The notes below the pieces were generated by a model, which was not told where the DNA came from, searched no databases, and saw only the letters and a list, made by a program, of their open reading frames with translations. The translations under genes were made by a program, and so were the position numbers. Shown here piece by piece: positions 33,062-41,207 of a DNA stretch of 64,000 nucleotides. The DNA lies in contig NZ_JACXAA010000004.1 in the NCBI RefSeq assembly GCF_014699035.1, positions 124,001-188,000 on the forward strand, in the 5' to 3' direction. Positions within the stretch are counted from its first letter, which is position 1, and each line of letters opens with the position of its first letter. The DNA is from Spirosoma validum (lineage in GTDB: Bacteria > Bacteroidota > Bacteroidia > Cytophagales > Spirosomataceae).

Positions 33062-34498
33062 TCAGGGAACGTATTGCCCTGTCGCTTTCAGGATAAAATC
33101 AACGATAGGCGTTGGATTGGGCAGGCTGTGCGGATGGTGATTGACGCCAGGCTTGTGAATAACGGTAATTTGACCCCCCAATGCCAGCACCTGTTTTTCA
33201 AAGGGTTCGGTGTTTTCGCTCACGGGTACGGCATCATCGGCGTCGCCTACGACGTGCAGCATCGGAAACTTTCCGTTGACAATCTCCGCGATCCGGTCCA
33301 GCGGATTGCCTTTAAACTGGAGCGCTTCTTCTTCCGACTTTAGGCCGTAATCTTTCTTGAAAATTTCCCAGTCGCTCGGGCTGCCTTTACTTTGGCCTTT
33401 ACCGCCCGGCCAGCTTTTCAGGTCCAGCACGGGCGCATCGACGTACACACAGGCTACTTTTTTTGGGTTTTCGATGGCCCAGTTGTACGCGTAGATGCCG
33501 CCCCGACTTAAGCCTTCCAGACAAACTTTGTCGGCCAGTCCAGCTTTGTGCATAGAGCGGTAAAATTTGTTCCATAGACTAATCGCTTCAGCATTGCCAA
33601 AGAGTTCCGCTACGTCGCAATACACCAGATGAAAGCCACGATCCAGCAGTGCGATGTCCGTTTGTGGTTCATGGCCCCAGAAACGCGCCCGCCAGATCCA
33701 GGGTTTGCCCGTTGCCACTACCCGTGGCTTAACAACCTTGGCGTTACGTCCTTCAAACATGAAATCCGCGCAATCGTAACCATAGAACGATGAGATCGTA
33801 ACGGGCTCTTTGATCTTCTGGAAAATATCGAAGTCGGACTGGGACTTGAGCGTAATGGCTTCGTAGAGCCGTTTTGCGATGCGGGTTGTACCTGTTACGG
33901 ACGGATGTAGTTTGTCGGGGAATAGAAGACTGTCTTTCACAGTTAGCGAATGTAAATCGATTAACTCCAGTTTCTCCTCGAAAGCTACCTGCCGAATGCG
34001 CGGAATGATATGCTTGAGTATGGCAGCGTCGGTTTGGCGGGTTGTATCGGTCAGATATGACGCCACCGGCAATAGGAGAATAATACGAGGATTCGTGGGT
34101 AGGGTTTTAAACGACTGAATCAATGTTTTGTAATCGCCCACGAACTGGTCAATCTTCAGGCGATAGGGTAGGCGACTGTCGTTAGTGCCCAGCTTGATCA
34201 AGACAATATTGGGATTGCTTTTCAGCGCTTCCTGGTACTTATCTGTGGCCGTGTAGGGGTTGGTTGTCTCGCGGAGCAGCGTTCGGCCACTCACTCCAAA
34301 ATTCATTACGTCATAGCCCGTTCCCAGCAAACGCTGTAATTGTGCCGGATACGAATCTTGGTCTCTGTTTGTAAGCGTAGCCCCATACGTAATGCTGTTA
34401 CCAACGCAGGCAATCCGAATAACCTTTTGGGCATGTGCTGATAAGGAAAGCAGGAGAAATAGCAAAAGAGCAGGCAAGCGATACGAGCAGGAAGGCAT
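33062..34498 (-). CDS. Two-domain esterase: SGNH hydrolase fused to alpha/beta hydrolase
   Basis: This encodes 478 residues with a signal peptide (1-24, ending AHAQ). Residues 26-215 form an SGNH domain: VGNSITYG (Ser35), GVSGRT, LGTNDS and DKLHPSVTG (Asp/His). Residues about 225-478 form an alpha/beta hydrolase with the nucleophile elbow GLSRGG near residue 330, an Asp in VGDADDAVP and a His in GVNHHPHS. Two complete catalytic triads in one chain suggest removal of two ester types, or a two-step deacylation of a polysaccharide. It is followed after 95 bases upstream by another esterase gene in the same direction. Confidence 0.85.
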   Translation of the reverse strand: MPSCSYRLPALLLFLLLSLSAHAQKVIRIACVGNSITYGATLTNRDQDSYPAQLQRLLGTGYDVMNFGVSGRTLLRETTNPYTATDKYQEALKSNPNIVLIKLGTNDSRLPYRLKIDQFVGDYKTLIQSFKTLPTNPRIILLLPVASYLTDTTRQTDAAILKHIIPRIRQVAFEEKLELIDLHSLTVKDSLLFPDKLHPSVTGTTRIAKRLYEAITLKSQSDFDIFQKIKEPVTISSFYGYDCADFMFEGRNAKVVKPRVVATGKPWIWRARFWGHEPQTDIALLDRGFHLVYCDVAELFGNAEAISLWNKFYRSMHKAGLADKVCLEGLSRGGIYAYNWAIENPKKVACVYVDAPVLDLKSWPGGKGQSKGSPSDWEIFKKDYGLKSEEEALQFKGNPLDRIAEIVNGKFPMLHVVGDADDAVPVSENTEPFEKQVLALGGQITVIHKPGVNHHPHSLPNPTPIVDFILKATGQYVP

Positions 34499-34593
34499 AC
34501 GATTGGTATAGTTTATGGAATCTCAATCAATTTGTTCTGCGCCGGACGGTCAGCCACAACCGTTTCAACCTGGCGAATCAAACAGCAAAGACC

Positions 34594-35421
34594 CTATTCG
34601 CGTTTCTGTTTGTCGAAATACTGTCGCATAAACAGGAGCTGATACGTTATCGCATTCGTCCAGTAATTCCAGTTATGACCGCCGGGCCGGGTGATGTAAT
34701 CGTGTGGAATGTTACGTTCCAGGAGTTTGTCGTGCAGGTTGTTATTCACCCGAAAGAAAAAGTCTTCCGTACCGCAATCAACTATCAGCGATAAGGAATT
34801 GGGTGTGAGCAAATGAAGCAGATTGATGACGGTATTCTGCTCCCATCGGTCGGGGAATTGCGCATACGAACCGAGCCGTTTGGCCATGTCCCAATTGTTG
34901 GGAAACGGGCGAATATCGACACCACCACTCATGCTACCTGTCGCGCCGAATACATCCTGATGCCGAAATGCCAGATACAATGCCCCATGCCCGCCCATAC
35001 TCAGGCCTGTAATTGCGCGTGCCTGACGGTTTTTGATGGTTTTATAATGACTGTCTACCCACGGCACTAACTCGCTGGCTACGTAGGTTTCGTACTTAAA
35101 CGACGGATCAGCCGGACTGTCGAAGTACCAGCTACCGACATTGCCATCCGGGCAGACAATGATCACCTGATGCCGATCGACCGACTGGCCAAGATTAGAT
35201 ACTTTTTTTGCCCAGTCACTATAGTTGCCGCCGTAGCCATGCAGGAGGTACACCACCGGAAATTCGCTGCCGGTTGTGTAAGAATCCGGCGTCATAACCA
35301 CGGCTTTAATTGTCTTTTTCATCGACGGGCTATACGTATCAACCGTGTCGATTTTAGCCGCCTGAGCATGCCCAAATATTACGAAGAAGCTAAGAATGAG
35401 TAACGTACGAAAAACAATCAT
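34594..35421 (-). CDS. Secreted CE1-like esterase
   Basis: The protein has 275 residues with a signal peptide (1-21). It has the putative-esterase (PF00756-type) fold: PVVYLLHGYGGNYSDW, IVCPDGNVGSWYFDS, nucleophile elbow GLSMGGHGA (Ser141), Asp in VDCGTEDFF and His in PGGHNWNYW. Related enzymes include feruloyl and acetylxylan esterases and S-formylglutathione hydrolase; the signal peptide favours a polysaccharide role. It is upstream of the fused SGNH/hydrolase gene and probably cotranscribed with it. Confidence 0.88.
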   Translation of the reverse strand: MIVFRTLLILSFFVIFGHAQAAKIDTVDTYSPSMKKTIKAVVMTPDSYTTGSEFPVVYLLHGYGGNYSDWAKKVSNLGQSVDRHQVIIVCPDGNVGSWYFDSPADPSFKYETYVASELVPWVDSHYKTIKNRQARAITGLSMGGHGALYLAFRHQDVFGATGSMSGGVDIRPFPNNWDMAKRLGSYAQFPDRWEQNTVINLLHLLTPNSLSLIVDCGTEDFFFRVNNNLHDKLLERNIPHDYITRPGGHNWNYWTNAITYQLLFMRQYFDKQKRE

Positions 35422-35522
35422 CTAACTCGGTTTTAATGCGCGTAAAAAAGCCCTGACCCCCTATTCACCTACTTCTTTTCGATGGGCTTGTCAGCAAAAA
35501 GCAAATAGCGAAAAGAGGTATA

Positions 35523-35599
35523 GTGGTGTCGGTTACAATAACCGACCAGTGAGTTTTCTTAAAACCTACTTATGACAGGGCTTTAAGAAATCTCACCGG
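35523..35599. repeat. Family B palindromic element with two stems
   Basis: GTGGTGTCGGTT opens the element. Hairpin GTCGGTT/AACCGAC spans 35528-35546. A second, longer stem (CCAGTGAG...TTCTTAAA at 35546 onward with TTTAAGAA...CTCACCGG ending at 35599) follows. The opening sequence matches the elements at 30307 and 57655. It lies between two leftward genes. Confidence 0.6.
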
Positions 35600-35645
35600 T
35601 CAGATGTGAGCATCTGGCAACACAATAAAAGAGGAATGCAGCCTA

Positions 35646-36698
35646 CTATATCGTAGTAACTGTCTTCTTATCCAGCGCTTTCCGCACCGCAGGCGCTACT
35701 TTCGTTCCGAATAATTCGATAGCATGGAGTGTTTTGGCGTGAGGCAGGTTATGACCACCGACCAGTTGAGCCAGATAGCGGGTATTCCCGAACAATTCAT
35801 GGAAATACAGAATCTTATCAATGATTTGCTGCGGGCTACCAACCATCAGCGGCCCGTACTGACGCATCTGCTCATACTGCATTCGGGTCATCGGCGACCA
35901 GCCCCGCTCTTTACCGACCCGGTTCATCAACAATTCGTATGGCGGGAAAAACTCATCAGCCGCCTGCTGCGAATCATCGGCCATATAAAAATGAGAGTTG
36001 ATGGCCAGTTGCAGCTGGTCTACGTTATGGCCGGCTCGCTGGGCGGCCTGCCGATACATGTTTACAAAGGGAACGAATCGATCTGGCGGACCACCCAGAA
36101 TGGCCAGGGTCATCGGCAGGTTCAGCGTACCTGCCCGAACCGCTGATGCGGGTGTGCCGCCAACGGCCAGCCAGATCGGGAGAGTCGATTGATAGGGTCG
36201 AGGATACACGCCCTGACCATGAAGGGCCGGTCGGTGTTTGCCATCCCAGTCAACAACAACCTGTTGGTTAATTTTGAGTAACAGGTCCAGTTTTTCCGTG
36301 AACAGCTCGTCGTAATCGTTCAGGTCATAGCCAAATAGCGGAAACGATTCAATGAATGACCCGCGCCCGGCCATGATCTCCGCCCTTCCATTCGAGATAA
36401 GGTCCAGCGAAGCAAAATTCTGAAACGTTCGAACCGGGTCGGCCGAACTGAGTACTGTAACTGCACTGGAGAGACGGATGTGTTTGGTAAGCGTAGCGGC
36501 AGCGGCCAGCACCACTTCAGGGGCCGATATGATGAAGTCGGGCCGGTGATGTTCGCCTAACGCAAACACGTCAAGACCAACCTCATCGGCTAATTTTATT
36601 TCTTCGAGAAGTTCCTGCATACGCTGGTGCGCATGAACGGCTTTTCCCGCTACATTATCAGGCTTTACATCGCCAAAACTACTGATTCCTAATTCCAT
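35646..36698 (-). CDS. LLM-class flavin-dependent oxidoreductase
   Basis: This encodes 350 residues. It has a luciferase-like TIM barrel with [10 protein letters not shown] at the start, [14 protein letters not shown] near residue 45, the STDPVR-like [14 protein letters not shown] segment, [12 protein letters not shown], and [17 protein letters not shown] for the phosphate site. The last block includes [13 protein letters not shown]. It uses reduced flavin and oxygen or a related cofactor. The substrate is unknown and the gene stands alone. Confidence 0.92.
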   Translation of the reverse strand: MELGISSFGDVKPDNVAGKAVHAHQRMQELLEEIKLADEVGLDVFALGEHHRPDFIISAPEVVLAAAATLTKHIRLSSAVTVLSSADPVRTFQNFASLDLISNGRAEIMAGRGSFIESFPLFGYDLNDYDELFTEKLDLLLKINQQVVVDWDGKHRPALHGQGVYPRPYQSTLPIWLAVGGTPASAVRAGTLNLPMTLAILGGPPDRFVPFVNMYRQAAQRAGHNVDQLQLAINSHFYMADDSQQAADEFFPPYELLMNRVGKERGWSPMTRMQYEQMRQYGPLMVGSPQQIIDKILYFHELFGNTRYLAQLVGGHNLPHAKTLHAIELFGTKVAPAVRKALDKKTVTTI

Positions 36699-36906
36699 GG
36701 TTCTATTTGCTGATATGCATTACAATCATTTTAGACTCAAATACGGTTCCTGATCGTATCCGAAATAACGTAGTGGCATATGGCAAATACCAGTGAGTTG
36801 GGGAAAGGAAGTTATCCGGAAAAGATTCTGTTTTCCTATGAGTTCGAAAGTAATGGGAAATTTGACGTAATGAGTTCCTGGTAAAAGGCGGAAGTCTATT
36901 GCTGAA

Positions 36907-37875
36907 CTATCTTTTCGGTGCTGTTTCAGCTATAATTGTCCGAATCTGTTTTTCAATGTCATCATACTTTTGCCGGGCTTCAGACATGGGCAAACCCTGG
37001 CGCATTTCAGGACGGTTATGACCAGTCGCGTTCAGCCAGGCATCTTTCATAATGGCCTGCCGTTGGTTGACCAGACTCATTATTTCTTCCGCCCGCGGGT
37101 TAACTGACAGAGTAGATAAGGCATCGGGCGCATTCGCTACGTTCTCGCCGAGGTATTGCAGAATCGATTTGGCGATCAGCCAGTGGCCTATCTTATTGGG
37201 GTGAACGCCATCCTTCGCCAACTTAAATGAAGGGTCCGCTTTGCGCTTCTCGTCCAGGTAGCTCGTCATGGGGAAATGAACGTCGGCCACCTCCCATTTC
37301 AACGAATCCCGCTGGGCAAGCAACCAGTTGGAGTAGGCATCCAGCGTGAGATTATACCCTTTGGTACCCAGCTTCTTATCATCGTGAACGGGTGGCGTGA
37401 GAAAAATAATCCGTTTAGCACCCGTCTTCTCCAGTTCGGTGTGCAACCATTTCATGCCTTCTCGGTAGGGGCGGAAACGAGCTTCATCGAGGGGCAGAGA
37501 GATGCCATCGTTCATGCCGTAGCTGGCAAACACTACGTCGGGTTTCGTTTGCGCCAGCACCCTGTCGAGTCGTTCGTGCAGGTCGGGGCGAGGGAACCGA
37601 CCGTCTGCATGGTTCGGCTCACTCAGCCCCGACACCGTTTCGCTGGGCAACCCCACGTTGATTATTTCGTACGATTGTTTCGGGTAATGCGCAATCAGAT
37701 ACGACTCAATATCGATAACATAAGACCCGGCATACGTAATGCTGTTCCCCAGAAATAAAATCCGCTTAGTTGCCTGCGGAAAAGGCGAATTCGTCTGCGC
37801 CTGGGTGAATGTGAACAGAAAGATTAAGCTGAGCAACAGAGCGAAGCGGCTTACGTAAGTGGGGTGGGCTTTCAT
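36907..37875 (-). CDS. Secreted SGNH/GDSL hydrolase
   Basis: The protein has 322 residues from the ATG at 37875 (MKAHPTYVS), which gives a clean signal peptide to about residue 27; an upstream ATG at 37899 adds eight residues. Motifs are FLGNSITYAG (Ser45), the GLPSETVSGL block II, SYGMNDGI (block III) and DGVHPNKIGHW (block V). The C-terminus (from about 240) is an added helical tail. It resembles rhamnogalacturonan-acetylesterase-type or related lipase-like enzymes. It diverges from the AraC gene at 38128. Confidence 0.88.
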   Translation of the reverse strand: MKAHPTYVSRFALLLSLIFLFTFTQAQTNSPFPQATKRILFLGNSITYAGSYVIDIESYLIAHYPKQSYEIINVGLPSETVSGLSEPNHADGRFPRPDLHERLDRVLAQTKPDVVFASYGMNDGISLPLDEARFRPYREGMKWLHTELEKTGAKRIIFLTPPVHDDKKLGTKGYNLTLDAYSNWLLAQRDSLKWEVADVHFPMTSYLDEKRKADPSFKLAKDGVHPNKIGHWLIAKSILQYLGENVANAPDALSTLSVNPRAEEIMSLVNQRQAIMKDAWLNATGHNRPEMRQGLPMSEARQKYDDIEKQIRTIIAETAPKR

Positions 37876-38127
37876 AACTGATTTGTTTACGATATTCATT
37901 CTACTTAGTTAGGTAGCATGGGTGGGAACTCACGCTACGTTGTACGCGCCGTTTGTAAAGCAGGAAGCGTGATACGTCGTTGTTTCAGACTGGGTTCTAT
38001 CGTGTATAAATAGCAGACGTTGTCGTTAAAATACCCCTTGGTTTGCTAATTTTTTCGCTTTACGTGAGTAGGTAACTTTTGGCCAATTGACCGCTTTTCA
38101 AGAAGTCAGGTTAATAATGTCTCTACT

Positions 38128-39000
38128 ATGGTTGATGGTTTAAAAAATCTGAAGCTGAGCTTACTGCACATGGGCTTTGTGCAGTTGGATGAACGATGGC
38201 GATTCGATAACGTAATCAGTCCCTTTTCGCGGCTCTACCTGATTACGGAAGGTGAAGGCTGGGTCTGGCATAATGGACAAACGTTTATACTCAAACCCGG
38301 CTCGCTTTATCTGATTCCCAGTTTTACGTATAGCCGGTACCATTGCGATCAATCGCTGACCCAGTATTACATCAGCTTTTTTGATGAGATGAAGGAAGGC
38401 TTATCGATTTATGATCTGAAGTCGATGCTGTATGAAGTGCAGGCAAACGAGCTGGATTATAAATTGATGGAACGTTTGCTGGCTTTGAATCCGGGTCGGA
38501 TGATTAACGAATGGGACCCCCGAACGTACGATAATCGTCCGGAAGTGTTAAGCTTTAATCAACCGAAACCGAACCAGTCGATGGGCCAGTACGTCGAGAC
38601 ACATGGCATCTTGCTGCAACTATTTTCCCGATTTTTTGCCGCTGAAAGTGATCAGGATCGGCAACGGGCTAAAGGATTTCACCAACTCGCTACGGTATTG
38701 CAATACATTGATACGCACCTATCCGAAAAGCTAACCGTTGAACAATTGGCCAGTAATGTTCATCTGAATACGGATTATTTTTCCCGTCAGTTTCTCAGTA
38801 TCGTTGGTGTGCGGCCCATGGATTACATTATCAATAAACGACTGGAGCGGGCGCAACTCCTGATGATGACATCGTCGCTGGCTCTGAAAGAAGTAGCAGA
38901 ATCGGTCGGCATTCCCAGTATTTATTATTTCTCCCGATTATTTAAACGCCGGTTTAGCATGCCACCGGGTCAGTACCGGGAAACCATCTGGCATATGTAG
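38128..39000 (+). CDS. AraC-family transcriptional regulator
   Basis: This encodes 290 residues. The N-terminal cupin sensing domain (about 15-100) has SPFSRLYLITEGEGWVW and LKPGSLYLIPSFT. The C-terminal DNA-binding domain (about 190-290) shows LTVEQLASNVHLNTDYFSRQF and LKEVAESVGIPSIYYFSRLF, closing with MPPGQYRE. Such regulators respond to sugars. The divergent arrangement with the SGNH hydrolase suggests it controls that gene and perhaps the esterase cluster. Confidence 0.92.
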   Translation: MVDGLKNLKLSLLHMGFVQLDERWRFDNVISPFSRLYLITEGEGWVWHNGQTFILKPGSLYLIPSFTYSRYHCDQSLTQYYISFFDEMKEGLSIYDLKSMLYEVQANELDYKLMERLLALNPGRMINEWDPRTYDNRPEVLSFNQPKPNQSMGQYVETHGILLQLFSRFFAAESDQDRQRAKGFHQLATVLQYIDTHLSEKLTVEQLASNVHLNTDYFSRQFLSIVGVRPMDYIINKRLERAQLLMMTSSLALKEVAESVGIPSIYYFSRLFKRRFSMPPGQYRETIWHM

Positions 39001-39023
39001 ACAGTACGTTGTTTCAGAGAGAT

Positions 39024-40148
39024 TTAGACGTAGACCACCGCATACTTTTTACCCGGCAGCGATCGGACGAATCCGCGAAATTCCAGATTGAGCAGGAGGG
39101 AAGCCAGCCGCCCCATCGGTATCTGCGATTTCCAGCTCAGATCGTCAATGTGCACATCGGCCGACTGACGTAACAACGAAATAATCTGACTTTCTTCCTC
39201 TGTAATATCGACAGGCAAGGCTACTGTATTCTGTTTAGATAAGGTTGGTTCGCCCGTCTGATTCGCTGGCTGGTCCCAGTTAAGAGCCTCGATGATGTCT
39301 TTAGGGCTTGTATAAATTTGGGCTTTGTTCTCCCGGATCAATTTGTTACAACCCGCCGAAAAGGTTTGATTCAACTGGCCGGGTACGGCGAATACCTCCC
39401 GGTGGTAATTATTCGCATACTCAGCCGTAATGAGAGCCCCGCCTTTAGCCGCTGCTTCAACGACAACGACGGCATCGCTCAGGCCAGCAATAATTCGATT
39501 TCGGGCCGGGAAGAGATGCGCATCGGGCTTGGTGCCGGGTGTGCTCTCGGTAAGCAGACCCCCCAGGATGAGCATTTCTTGAGCCGTCTTTTGATGCACG
39601 TTCGGATAAATAATGTCCAATCCGCTAGCCATTACGCCGATGGTGGGTAAGCCGTTAGTCAGGCTGGCGCGATGAGCGGCAATGTCTATACCGTAGGCCA
39701 GTCCACTTATTACGTTCACACCATAAGCTGAAACAGTTTCAATGATTTCAGCAGTGATCCGTCGGCCATAATCGGTAGCCTGCCGGGTACCAACTAAACC
39801 AATCGTGCGTGGCGCGTTAAGCGTACCTGAACCCTGAAAATAAAGCAGAGCCGGGGCATCGTAAAGGGTTTTTAATCGGGTCGGGTACGCTTTATCGGTA
39901 TAGAAAAGAGCCGTTGCGCCGAGTTTGTCCAGACGGTTCATCACCTGTTCGGCTTCTGTCAGCACCGTCGGTTTCAAAATGGCGCGGGCCGTTACGTCGC
40001 CAATACCGGGGATTTTGATCAACCTGGCCAGCGGTGACCGGAAAACGTCTTCGGCAGAGCCGCAGTAACTAATCAATTGTCGGATAAGAATACTGCCAAC
40101 GCCCGAAACGAGCGTAAGGGCAATCTGATGTTGGGTCGTAGTGGACAC
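39024..40148 (-). CDS. dprA: DNA-processing protein DprA
   Basis: The protein has 374 residues from a GTG at 40148 (start MSTTTQHQIALTL), which fits the family better than the TTG at 40199. An N-terminal helix-hairpin-helix region (LIKIPGIGDVTARAIL) precedes the Rossmann-like DprA core: GLVGTRQATDYGRR, ISGLAYGIDIAAH and the LFPARNRIIAGLSD motif. A C-terminal winged helix (about 310-374) closes it. DprA loads RecA on incoming single-stranded DNA in natural transformation. Confidence 0.95.
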   Translation of the reverse strand: MSTTTQHQIALTLVSGVGSILIRQLISYCGSAEDVFRSPLARLIKIPGIGDVTARAILKPTVLTEAEQVMNRLDKLGATALFYTDKAYPTRLKTLYDAPALLYFQGSGTLNAPRTIGLVGTRQATDYGRRITAEIIETVSAYGVNVISGLAYGIDIAAHRASLTNGLPTIGVMASGLDIIYPNVHQKTAQEMLILGGLLTESTPGTKPDAHLFPARNRIIAGLSDAVVVVEAAAKGGALITAEYANNYHREVFAVPGQLNQTFSAGCNKLIRENKAQIYTSPKDIIEALNWDQPANQTGEPTLSKQNTVALPVDITEEESQIISLLRQSADVHIDDLSWKSQIPMGRLASLLLNLEFRGFVRSLPGKKYAVVYV

Positions 40149-40290
40149 GTAACGCTGGCTGGAAATAAGGTTGCTACCTACCTTTGTCAATTCAAACAAA
40201 GATTTTGCCTACAAACTTCCGTATTTTTTAGAAACGTACGTCGAATTAGTATAACAGATTCTTAATTTCGCTGACTTATTGAGCGTCGAT

Positions 40291-40569
40291 ATGGAGATTC
40301 CCCGCTTTCGCTTTGATTATTCATTTCTGGATTTGAATGAACTGCACAGCCAGTGCATCACCACGCAGGAAATTGAAGCTTTATTTTATTCTACATTAAA
40401 TCGTATATTCGATTATTCTCGCACCGATGGATTTGTTCATTGCATCGGCTATTCGCTAAAAAACAAATTTATTTCCTTTATCTTCGAATTAAACGGTGAT
40501 TCAATTCGTATCACTACTGTTTGGCTATCCTATGAGCAAGAAATCCGTGACCGATACTACTTTGGCTAA
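40291..40569 (+). CDS. Small protein resembling BrnT-type toxins
   Basis: This encodes 92 residues from the ATG at 40291. The sequence runs FRFDYSFLDLNELHSQ, then EIEALFYSTLNR, then GYSLKNKFISFIFELNG followed by SIRITTVWLSYEQEIRDRYY. That order (helix, beta-sheet, IRI-T/S strand, terminal E...YY helix) resembles small BrnT/DUF4258-like RNase-fold toxins, though this assignment is by pattern only. A 64-residue gene overlaps its end by 38 bases, as in coupled toxin-antitoxin pairs. It is divergent from dprA. Confidence 0.45.
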   Translation: MEIPRFRFDYSFLDLNELHSQCITTQEIEALFYSTLNRIFDYSRTDGFVHCIGYSLKNKFISFIFELNGDSIRITTVWLSYEQEIRDRYYFG

Positions 40570-40726
40570 TTTTCGTCGTCGGTTTCCAACGACGAATGAT
40601 CTGGTTGCCTATTTATTAGCCAACAAGCCTGATCGAAGCGTTACTGCAGACCAATTGTATCTCGAGGTGATCGAAAAAAAGAATAACGTGACTACCGACA
40701 ATACGGATTTAGAAATAATGCAATAA
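40532..40726 (+). CDS. Small partner gene overlapping the BrnT-like gene
   Basis: The protein has 64 residues from the ATG at 40532 (MSKKSVTDTTLANF). It overlaps the previous gene by 38 bases in another frame, implying coupled translation. It is charged and mainly helical (RRFPTTNDLVAYLLANKP) with an acidic C-terminus, and has no recognised DNA-binding fold. It could be the antitoxin of a two-gene module, but that rests only on arrangement and size. Confidence 0.4.
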   Translation: MSKKSVTDTTLANFRRRFPTTNDLVAYLLANKPDRSVTADQLYLEVIEKKNNVTTDNTDLEIMQ

Positions 40727-40730
40727 TGAG

Positions 40731-41060
40731 TTAGTCATCCAGATCAGCCCGCATTTGTTCCAGAAATCCTTTTAGCTTAGTCAGTTTGCTAACGTAGCGG
40801 GCGTTTTCGCGTCGACGGGCGTCGCGGGTTTCCAGGAATTCGCGGGCGCCGGGCAGCGTGAACTTCTGGCGCGTGACCAGGTCGATAATTTCCGTTAGAT
40901 GGTCGATGTCCGCTTGGGTATAAATCCGGTCGCCGGAGCGGTTTTTCTTTGGCTGGAGGGTAGGAAATTCCTTTTCGTAATAACGAAGTTTGGAGGCATT
41001 TATGCTAAACCTCTCTGCTACCTCTTTAATCCCATAATATAACTTGCCCGACTCTTCCAT
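40731..41060 (-). CDS. MerR-family transcriptional regulator
   Basis: The protein has 109 residues from the ATG at 41060; an open frame extends upstream to 41132. The N-terminal winged helix has YGIKEVAERFSINASKLRYYEKEF and the RSGDRIYTQADIDHL wing, typical of MerR proteins, followed by a helical dimerisation part. It is short at the C-terminus and has no Cys-rich metal site, as in Bacteroidota MerR-type proteins of unknown signal. It is divergent from alaS, with about 150 bases between. Confidence 0.88.
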   Translation of the reverse strand: MEESGKLYYGIKEVAERFSINASKLRYYEKEFPTLQPKKNRSGDRIYTQADIDHLTEIIDLVTRQKFTLPGAREFLETRDARRRENARYVSKLTKLKGFLEQMRADLDD

Positions 41061-41207
41061 TCGACAAACTTCCTGATGTTCCACGAAACCTGCAAGTTTT
41101 GCCGTAATTTTACAATTTAAAAATGATGTCAACTACCGGGTTTCCTGCTGGTAATGCCTATGCATCAGACCAGGAAACCTGGATCGCTGAATCTGGAACT
41201 TAATCGC

